The notes beneath the pieces were generated by a model that saw nothing but the letters and a program-made list of their open reading frames with translations, searched no databases and was not told the DNA's origin. Of a stretch of 5,108 nt of DNA, positions 1 to 5,108 are shown in pieces. Origin of the DNA: JAGNNV01 sp039932395 (lineage in GTDB: Bacteria > Acidobacteriota > Vicinamibacteria > Fen-336 > JAGNNV01); assembly GCA_039932395.1 (NCBI GenBank), contig JBDTQB010000333.1, positions 1 through 5,108 on the forward strand. Reading direction: 5' to 3'. How positions within the stretch are numbered: the stretch's first letter is position 1; each line of letters opens with the position of its first letter. The position numbers and the translations under genes are program-made.

Positions 1-2489
1 CGATGGATGATGAGAGTGTTCGCGCGAGGAACGTCGAGACCGTTCTCCACGATGGTGGTCGCGACCAGGACATTCGCATGGCCTTCGACGAACGCAAGCA
101 TCGACTTCTCCAGCTCGGTGTCGGTCATGCTGCCGTGGCCCACCACCACCTTCGCTTCAGGCACCAACTCCTTGATCATGCTGGCGAGCGAGTAGATCGA
201 TTCAACGCGGTTGTGGACAACGTAGACCTGCCCGTCACGTTCGAGTTCGTGCCGGATGGCGGTGGCGATGAGGTCCTTCGAGAACTTGACCACCATGGTC
301 TGGATCGCGATGCGATCGCGCGGCGGCGTTTCAATGACCGACATGTCGCGCAGGCCGGAGAGTCCCATCTGCAACGTGCGTGGGATCGGGGTCGCGGAGA
401 GCGTCAGACTGTCGATCGACGTTTTCTTCTGCTTGAGCTTTTCTTTGGCGGCGACGCCGAAGCGCTGCTCTTCATCGACGATCACGAGGCCGAGGTCCTT
501 GAACTCCGCATCCTTCGAGAGGACGCGATGCGTTCCGATGACGATGTCGACCTTGCCTTCTTTGGCGCGATCGAGAACGTCCTTGTTTTCTTTGGTCGAG
601 CGGAGGCGAGAGACCATCTCGGTCGTAATCGGAAATGGCGCGAAGCGGCGGCGAAAGGTCTGAAGATGCTGGAAGGCCAGAACCGTGGTCGGAGAGAGCA
701 CCGCAACCTGCTTGCCGTCCGCGACCGCTCGCATGGCTGCTCGCATGGCAACTTCCGTCTTGCCGTAGCCGACGTCGCCGCACACAAGTCGGTCCATCGG
801 CGTGGGCGACGACATGTCGGCAAAAACATCGTCGATCGCCTTGCGCTGGTCGGGCGTCTCTTCGTACTCAAAGGCGTTCTCGAACTCGGACATCCATGGC
901 GACATCGGCGAGAACGCAAAGCCCTGCTTCGTCTTGCGCTCGGCGTGAACCTTCAGCAGTTCCGCGGCCATGTCGCGCATGGCCTTCCTGACGCGGGATT
1001 TTGTCTTGGTCCAGCCCGTGCCGCCCAGCTTGTCGAGAGACGGGTTCTGGCTTTCCGCGGCGCGATGTTTTTGGATCCGATGGAAGGAATCAACCGGGAC
1101 GCGCAGCAGATCGCCGCCTTGATAGCTCACGACCATGAACTCGGCGTCGGAACCAAGAACGTGCAGACTTTCGAGACCTACGAAGCGGCCGATGCCGTGG
1201 TCTTCGTGAACGACATAGTCCCCCGGTTTCAGGTCACGGAAGTCGGACAGGAAGGAGCGAACAACGTTCTTCCGTTTGTGAACATGGACTTCCTCGGGGA
1301 ACACGTCGCCATCCGCCAGGATCTGGAAATGGCTGTGCGGAAATTCCACGCCATGCGAGAGGTGTCCCGAGCCCACTTCGACGCTGGTCTCTTCGCCGAT
1401 CGCGACACCGCCCTCGAAGAGTGTCTCGCTCAGACGTTGCGCGCGACCCGGAGTGCCGAGGAGCAGGAAGCTCTTTCCGGGTGATGCCTTCAGGTCTTCA
1501 CGAAGCTGCTTGAGGTCCCCGCGGTACTGGCGCGAGGGTCGCGAACCAATGTGGATGGCGCCTTCGCCCGGATCGATCTCGTGAAGCTCCGTTCGTTCGG
1601 GCCGAGCCAGATAGGTCCGGATGATGTCGGCGTCGACGAAGGTTTCAAAGGCCTTTCCTGTATTTGGGTCTTCCGGGTCGAGTTCGGCGTGAAGGGTCGC
1701 CTTCACATGCAGAGCGCGTTCCATCTCCGCGAGCGTCGTATCGGGATCAATAACAACGAGCCAGTGGCCCGGGAGAATCTCAGGAATCGCGACACGTGTT
1801 CCGCCAGCGGGTACGCCGAAAGGCATCAACGTGACGTCTTCAACTTCGTGGCGACGGCGCTGAGTCGCGGGATCGAATTCGCGCAGGCTATCGACGCGGT
1901 CGCCGAAGAACTCGATACGCAGCGGCCACAATCGGCCAGGCGGGAACACATCGACAATGCCACCGCGGCGCGCAAAAGATCCGGCTTCGACGACCGGATC
2001 CTCACGGCGATAGCCGGCGTCAGTCAGGTGCTCCAAAAGCATGTCGACGAGGAGTTCCTCGCCAACGCGGATGGTGAGTCGCTTCCGGTCGATGACTTCC
2101 GGGGCGGGAACCGAGTGAATCAGCGCGGCCGCGGAGATCAGCACCGCGCGCACGTTTCCGTCGAAGAGCGCGAGGGTCGATTGTGTGCGTTCGTGATCTT
2201 CGGGGGTCGGCCCGGCGCCCGTGACCATCGCAGGCACGTCTCTGAACGTGGCCAGCGTTCCGGTGGCGCCGAGCCAGGGGATCAGAGTCTCGGCATCACC
2301 GGAGAGCGTTTCGATGTCCTTCTCGTGTGGCGTGACGAAGACGATCAGGCGCTCGGTGGCGGCGAGGGGAGCGAGGAGACGAGCCGGGCCGAACAGGCCG
2401 GTGACGCGATTGGGGCTCGACGACTTGATCGCGCGTTGGAGCGCCAGAAAACCTGGCTCCTGCGAAAGGAACGTGGCGGGAGACTTCAC
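1..2489 (-). CDS. mfd: Transcription-repair coupling factor Mfd, 3'-partial
   Basis: ATP-driven DNA translocase that removes stalled RNA polymerase and recruits UvrA/UvrB repair. The first 829 residues are present; the rest (usual total about 1150) lies beyond the left edge. In order: a UvrB-like N-terminal module (about 1-250, with FARRGGIVDVFPPG around 172-185), a variable middle, and the RNA-polymerase-interacting domain beginning near 418 (YVVHEDHGIGRF from 425). The translocase motor follows, with Walker A GDVGYGKT (571-578), THRVL, Walker B DEEQRFG (672-678), motif III SATPIPRT (698-705), and a second RecA-like lobe with ATTIVENGLDVPRAN. Motif VI and the C-terminal UvrA-masking domain are outside. 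The GTG start overlaps the preceding stop as GTGA and has only a weak AGG upstream, suggesting reinitiation after the upstream gene. No ATG, GTG or TTG lies in this frame just upstream, and the next ATG is too far inside. The Walker A lysine, at 577, is earlier than the E. coli position as I recall it (634). The deficit lies between the UvrB-like module and the motor, so the middle domain is probably reduced. Confidence 0.96.
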   Translation of the reverse strand, partial: MKSPATFLSQEPGFLALQRAIKSSSPNRVTGLFGPARLLAPLAATERLIVFVTPHEKDIETLSGDAETLIPWLGATGTLATFRDVPAMVTGAGPTPEDHERTQSTLALFDGNVRAVLISAAALIHSVPAPEVIDRKRLTIRVGEELLVDMLLEHLTDAGYRREDPVVEAGSFARRGGIVDVFPPGRLWPLRIEFFGDRVDSLREFDPATQRRRHEVEDVTLMPFGVPAGGTRVAIPEILPGHWLVVIDPDTTLAEMERALHVKATLHAELDPEDPNTGKAFETFVDADIIRTYLARPERTELHEIDPGEGAIHIGSRPSRQYRGDLKQLREDLKASPGKSFLLLGTPGRAQRLSETLFEGGVAIGEETSVEVGSGHLSHGVEFPHSHFQILADGDVFPEEVHVHKRKNVVRSFLSDFRDLKPGDYVVHEDHGIGRFVGLESLHVLGSDAEFMVVSYQGGDLLRVPVDSFHRIQKHRAAESQNPSLDKLGGTGWTKTKSRVRKAMRDMAAELLKVHAERKTKQGFAFSPMSPWMSEFENAFEYEETPDQRKAIDDVFADMSSPTPMDRLVCGDVGYGKTEVAMRAAMRAVADGKQVAVLSPTTVLAFQHLQTFRRRFAPFPITTEMVSRLRSTKENKDVLDRAKEGKVDIVIGTHRVLSKDAEFKDLGLVIVDEEQRFGVAAKEKLKQKKTSIDSLTLSATPIPRTLQMGLSGLRDMSVIETPPRDRIAIQTMVVKFSKDLIATAIRHELERDGQVYVVHNRVESIYSLASMIKELVPEAKVVVGHGSMTDTELEKSMLAFVEGHANVLVATTIVENGLDVPRANTLIIH
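2486..2489 (-). promoter_or_regulatory. GTGA stop-start overlap coupling mfd to the fusion gene
   Basis: On the minus strand the GTG start of mfd overlaps the TGA stop of the fusion gene by four bases in total. Only a short AGG directly abuts the start; a purine-rich GAGGGCGG lies about 20 bases upstream, too far to be a normal site. Translation of mfd therefore probably depends on ribosomes finishing the upstream gene. There is no room for a separate promoter between the genes, although one inside the upstream coding region cannot be excluded. Confidence 0.65.
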
Positions 2490-4327
2490 CTGGAAATCGG
2501 GTGCGATCCGCCCTCGGCCTTTTCGATGATCGATGTCGTCGAATGCGCGGGCAGAAGTTCGACGCGGTGAACGCGTCCGCCCGCCTTCTCGACTTCTTCG
2601 CGTCCGATGATCTTGTCGATCGCCCAGTCGGCGCCCTTGACCAGCACGTCGGGTCTCAGGGCTTTGACGCTTTCAAGCGGTGTGTCCTCGTCGTAGATCA
2701 GAACCCGGTCCACGCATTCCAGCGCCAGGAGGGCTTCGGCGCGCTCCCCTTCGTTGATCACGGGGCGCTTCTCGCCTTTGAGTCTCTTGACCGAAGCGTC
2801 GGAGTTGATCGCGACGACGAGAAGATCTCCCTGCGCGCGCGCCTCTTCGAGAAGACGGATGTGACCGGCATGAAGAATGTCGAAGCAGCCGTTGGTCAAA
2901 ACGACGGACTGATTCAGAGCGCGAGCGCGGGCGCGATCGTTGTGCAGGGTTTCACGGGTATCCGCCTGGGTACGACGTTCGACGCGCTCAATCGCTCGAA
3001 GTTCGAGCTCGGCGCGCGCGGGAGGCGGCGTGATCTGAAGAGCTTCAGAGAAAGTCCAGGTGTGGTGCGGGCGGTAGACACCGACGTCCTTCACCCGGCT
3101 TCGAACACGGAGTGCGTAGAGCCCTCGGTGATAGTCGTAGGGTGTGCCGTCCTTGCGATGGACTGCGATGTCGAGAAGATAGCTCCCCTCCACGAGGCGC
3201 AGGTCGCGAATCTCGAAGGAGACTTCGAATCGTCCGGTGACCGTCTTCGATCGGAACTCTTCGAGATGTGTATTGGTGCCGTAAACGGCGGTTCCATCGG
3301 GGGTGAAGATTCCGACGCCGAACACGAAGTCTTCAACCGGTGTCTTCGCTTCTCCGGAGATCTCAATTCGCACCGTGTCGCCCGGAACAAAGACGTGCGC
3401 GGACCGATTCTCCGAATCCTTCAGCCGGACATCGGTGAGCAGAATTTCGCCGCTGCCCCAACGGCGCTTCTCTTCCGGCGCCTCGCTTTGGACTCGCTCG
3501 TCGCTGCGAGTGACTTCGATGTGCTCCTGCTTGCCAAGAAGTTCGTTCTCTTTGCCGGCGACAAAACTCAAATACGCATCGACGACGCGCTTGGGATCGC
3601 CTGAGTCGACGGCTTTGCCTTTGCGGAGCCAGAGAGCCTCGTCGCACATCTTCTCGACCAGACCCAGGCTGTGCGTGACGATGACGATGGTCTTCCCGCG
3701 CCGTCGGAACTCGCCGATTTTCTCGAGACACTTGCGCGTGAAGGCTTCGTCGCCGACCGCCAGCACTTCGTCGATGAGAAGAACATCCGGATCGACGTGG
3801 ATCGCGACCGCGAATCCGAGGCGTGCGTACATGCCCGACGAATATGTCTTCACGGGCGCGTCGATGAAGTCTTTCATCTCCGCGAATTCGACGATCTCGT
3901 CAAATCGGCGGTTCACTTCGGCGCGGGTGAGGCCGAGCATGATGCCGTTGATCGCGACGTTTTCGCGGCCGCTAATCTCGGGATGGAAGCCGGCGCCCAG
4001 TTCGATCAGCGCCGAGACGCGACCGTGAACATCGAGCGTTCCGCTGGAAGGCTTGGTGATTCCAGAGAGAAGCTTGAGCGTCGTGGATTTTCCGGAACCG
4101 TTCTCACCCAGGATTCCGTAGGTGCAGCCTTTGGGGATGTCGAACGAGACGTGGTCGAGGGCGGTGAACAGTTCGCTCGGCGCAAGATCACGGATCAGCG
4201 AGCCGGAAACGATCGCACTCTTGAGTGTCGTGAATTGGTTCTTGTGCAGGTACTTTCGATAGACCTTCGTCAGGTCCCGCGCTGAAATGGCGACACCCAA
4301 ATCGGATCTGGTGATGACGGCGCTCAC
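2486..4327 (-). CDS. Fusion protein: Wzt-type exporter ATPase + Wzt C-terminal glycan-binding domain + RfaE2-type ADP-heptose nucleotidyltransferase
   Basis: A 613-residue cytosolic protein joining the ATPase of a polysaccharide exporter to a sugar-nucleotide enzyme. The ATPase (about 16-256) has Walker A GENGSGKST (74-82), the Wzt-type LIELGAGFHPEISGREN block (107-123), signature YSSGM (162-166), Walker B LLIDE (183-187), D-loop AVGD (190-193) and switch His219. Residues about 290-426 (from GSGEILLTDV to YRPHHTWTF) resemble the Wzt_C beta-sandwich, which in known exporters binds the glycan end. A charged linker (427-474) follows. The transferase (475-603) has TNGCFDILHAGH with the HxGH motif (486-489), INSDASVKRLKG (507-518), the ERAEAL helix, RPDVLVKGADW (558-568) and STTSIIEK. 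This fits RfaE2/HldE-C, which joins heptose-1-phosphate and ATP to give ADP-heptose; the kinase half is absent. The GTG start overlaps the permease stop and has a strong ribosome site; a TTG at 4300 is the weaker alternative. An assembly frameshift at the junction is possible but has no direct support. Confidence 0.9.
   Translation of the reverse strand: MSAVITRSDLGVAISARDLTKVYRKYLHKNQFTTLKSAIVSGSLIRDLAPSELFTALDHVSFDIPKGCTYGILGENGSGKSTTLKLLSGITKPSSGTLDVHGRVSALIELGAGFHPEISGRENVAINGIMLGLTRAEVNRRFDEIVEFAEMKDFIDAPVKTYSSGMYARLGFAVAIHVDPDVLLIDEVLAVGDEAFTRKCLEKIGEFRRRGKTIVIVTHSLGLVEKMCDEALWLRKGKAVDSGDPKRVVDAYLSFVAGKENELLGKQEHIEVTRSDERVQSEAPEEKRRWGSGEILLTDVRLKDSENRSAHVFVPGDTVRIEISGEAKTPVEDFVFGVGIFTPDGTAVYGTNTHLEEFRSKTVTGRFEVSFEIRDLRLVEGSYLLDIAVHRKDGTPYDYHRGLYALRVRSRVKDVGVYRPHHTWTFSEALQITPPPARAELELRAIERVERRTQADTRETLHNDRARARALNQSVVLTNGCFDILHAGHIRLLEEARAQGDLLVVAINSDASVKRLKGEKRPVINEGERAEALLALECVDRVLIYDEDTPLESVKALRPDVLVKGADWAIDKIIGREEVEKAGGRVHRVELLPAHSTTSIIEKAEGGSHPISR
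2519..2905 (-). other. RfaE2/HldE-C-like nucleotidyltransferase domain inside the fusion protein
   Basis: This segment encodes residues 475-603. It carries all the hallmarks of a free-standing RfaE2 enzyme of about 130-160 residues: NGCFD, HxGH, NSDASVKRLKG, the acidic DEDTPLE stretch, RPDVLVKGADW and the C-terminal STTSIIEK. The SVKRLKG and KGADW blocks favour heptose adenylyltransferase over glycerol-3-phosphate cytidylyltransferase (TagD), which shares the fold. No catalytic residue appears lost, so activity is likely. There is no methionine codon anywhere in this segment or in the preceding part of the gene back to residue 227, which argues against separate translation. Confidence 0.85.
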
Positions 4328-5108
4328 AGCTCCTCCGAGAGAGCATCGCGCAGCCGGTCGAAGATAAAGCAGCCAAGCGCGAAGATGACGATGGCGACGA
4401 GGGCGGACATTCCGAGGCCCTGCCAGTGATCGAAGTGCCCATCGAACAGCATCTGCTGGTAGCTGACGATGATGTGGCTCATCGGGTTGAACCGAAGAAT
4501 CTCTTTGAATTTTCCCGGCGTCTGCCCATAAAGGTAGAGGATCGGCGACGCGAAGAACCACAGACGGAAGACGTGGCCGATGATGTTGCTGAGGTCGCGG
4601 AAGTGAACGGTCAAGGCCGACAGCGCGAGCGCAAGGCCAAGCGCCATCACGAACTGAACCAGCAGCGGTAAGGGGAAGAGAAGGGCGGCGGGGGTGAGTC
4701 GGCCATTCCACACGACGAAGAAAAGCAGGATGGGCAGGGACAGAAAGAAATTCGCGAGGTTCGTGATCACGCTGACGGTAGGCAGAATCTCGGGCGGGAA
4801 GAGCACCTTCTTCAGGAGCCCTCCGCTGCTCACCAGAACAGAAGACGCTTCCAGGACCGCCGCTTCAAAAAATGTCCACGGGAGGATGCCGCAGGCAAAG
4901 AAGAGGAGGTACGGCTCCATCTCTTTGGGCCGCTGGCCGGGCAGGACGTAGCCGAACACAATGCCGTAGGTCAGCAGGTTCAGCAGTGGATTAATGAAGC
5001 TCCACACGAAACCTAGAACGCTGCCGCGGTAGCGGGCCTTCAGCTCACGCGAGACAAGGCTCTCGATGAGAGCCCTGTAGCGAAAAAGCGTTTTTATCTG
5101 AGCGAGGA
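4324..5108 (-). CDS. wzm: Polysaccharide ABC exporter, membrane subunit (Wzm/TagG/KpsM type), 5'-partial
   Basis: Inner-membrane permease of an ABC-2 exporter that would flip a lipid-linked polysaccharide (O-antigen or similar) from cytosol to periplasm, working with the ATPase encoded next. The frame is open to the right edge and gives 260 residues before the TGA stop. The usual family length is about 260-270, so the start probably lies only a few codons outside. The GTG at 5007 is too far inside the conserved N-terminus to be the start. Family hallmarks are visible: the amphipathic N-terminal stretch RELKARYRGSVLGFVW, then INPLLNLL leading into the first membrane segment. These are followed by GILPWTFFEA, the FPPEILP turn, the long hydrophobic run around LPILLFFVVW, RDLSNIIGHVFRLWFFASPILY, and NPMSHIIVSYQ before the last helix. 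About six membrane segments are expected. The C-terminus (DALSEEL) overlaps the next gene by four bases. The family call is secure; the exact substrate is not. Confidence 0.93.
   Translation of the reverse strand, partial: LAQIKTLFRYRALIESLVSRELKARYRGSVLGFVWSFINPLLNLLTYGIVFGYVLPGQRPKEMEPYLLFFACGILPWTFFEAAVLEASSVLVSSGGLLKKVLFPPEILPTVSVITNLANFFLSLPILLFFVVWNGRLTPAALLFPLPLLVQFVMALGLALALSALTVHFRDLSNIIGHVFRLWFFASPILYLYGQTPGKFKEILRFNPMSHIIVSYQQMLFDGHFDHWQGLGMSALVAIVIFALGCFIFDRLRDALSEEL
4330..4336 (-). promoter_or_regulatory. Ribosome binding site deciding the fusion-gene start
   Basis: Reading the minus strand, GGAGGAG lies inside the last codons of the permease gene, just before the GTG at 4327. 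The spacer is about four bases if GGAGG is the core. The GTG shares bases with the permease TGA stop (GTGA), so the two subunits are probably translationally coupled, as expected for a stoichiometric exporter pair. This site is the main reason for preferring GTG 4327 over the downstream TTG at 4300. Confidence 0.75.

Noticed and set aside
3..1484. A 493-codon open frame on the plus strand
   Set aside because: It lies opposite mfd, whose protein has unmistakable motifs on the minus strand. The plus-strand product is Arg/His/Asp-rich with no recognisable domain, a usual shadow of GC-rich coding DNA.
2915..2940. A short alternating Arg-Ala (CGCGCT-like) run in the linker
   Set aside because: Only about three imperfect units, consistent with a GC-rich helical linker rather than a repeat element.
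3092..3094. An in-frame GTG (Val412) as a separate start for the transferase
   Set aside because: It falls within the last strands of the Wzt_C-like domain, has no ribosome site, and would leave the exporter ATPase without its own stop codon.
1551..3604. Two further long plus-strand open frames (1551-2570 and 2501-3604)
   Set aside because: They are antisense to mfd and the fusion gene, show no known motif, and have a composition typical of reverse-strand shadows.
4328..4711. A 128-residue N-terminal extension of the fusion frame from an ATG at 4711
   Set aside because: This stretch overlaps the conserved permease gene in another frame and reads as Pro/Arg-rich nonsense. The GTG at 4327, with a strong ribosome site and GTGA overlap, is the better start.

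Overview
The window is wholly coding on the minus strand and holds three tightly packed genes, read from high to low coordinates. They are the membrane subunit of a Wzm/TagG-type polysaccharide ABC exporter (start just outside the right edge), a long fusion protein, and the transcription-repair coupling factor Mfd (3' part cut off by the left edge). Both junctions are four-base GTGA overlaps, so this looks like one translationally coupled transcription unit. No promoter, terminator, RNA gene, repeat array or mobile element is visible.

The middle gene stands out. Residues about 16-256 are a complete Wzt/KpsT-type ATPase. Residues about 290-426 look like the Wzt C-terminal carbohydrate-binding beta domain. 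Residues about 475-603 are a complete RfaE2/HldE-C-type nucleotidyltransferase, the ADP-heptose-forming enzyme. The frame stays open throughout, and there is no ATG, GTG or TTG start codon between the Wzt part and the transferase. The exporter ATPase and the sugar-nucleotide enzyme therefore appear to be one polypeptide of 613 residues. I know these two activities as separate proteins, so this is the best candidate here for something undescribed.

The organism is probably a GC-rich Gram-negative bacterium: the Wzm/Wzt pair and ADP-heptose chemistry fit O-antigen, LPS or other cell-surface glycan production. The proteins are not close to the enterobacterial versions I remember, and I cannot name a phylum. 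Functionally, the first two genes would move a lipid-linked glycan across the inner membrane and make an activated heptose in the cytosol. Mfd is a housekeeping DNA-repair translocase with no obvious link to them, and probably shares the transcript only by position.
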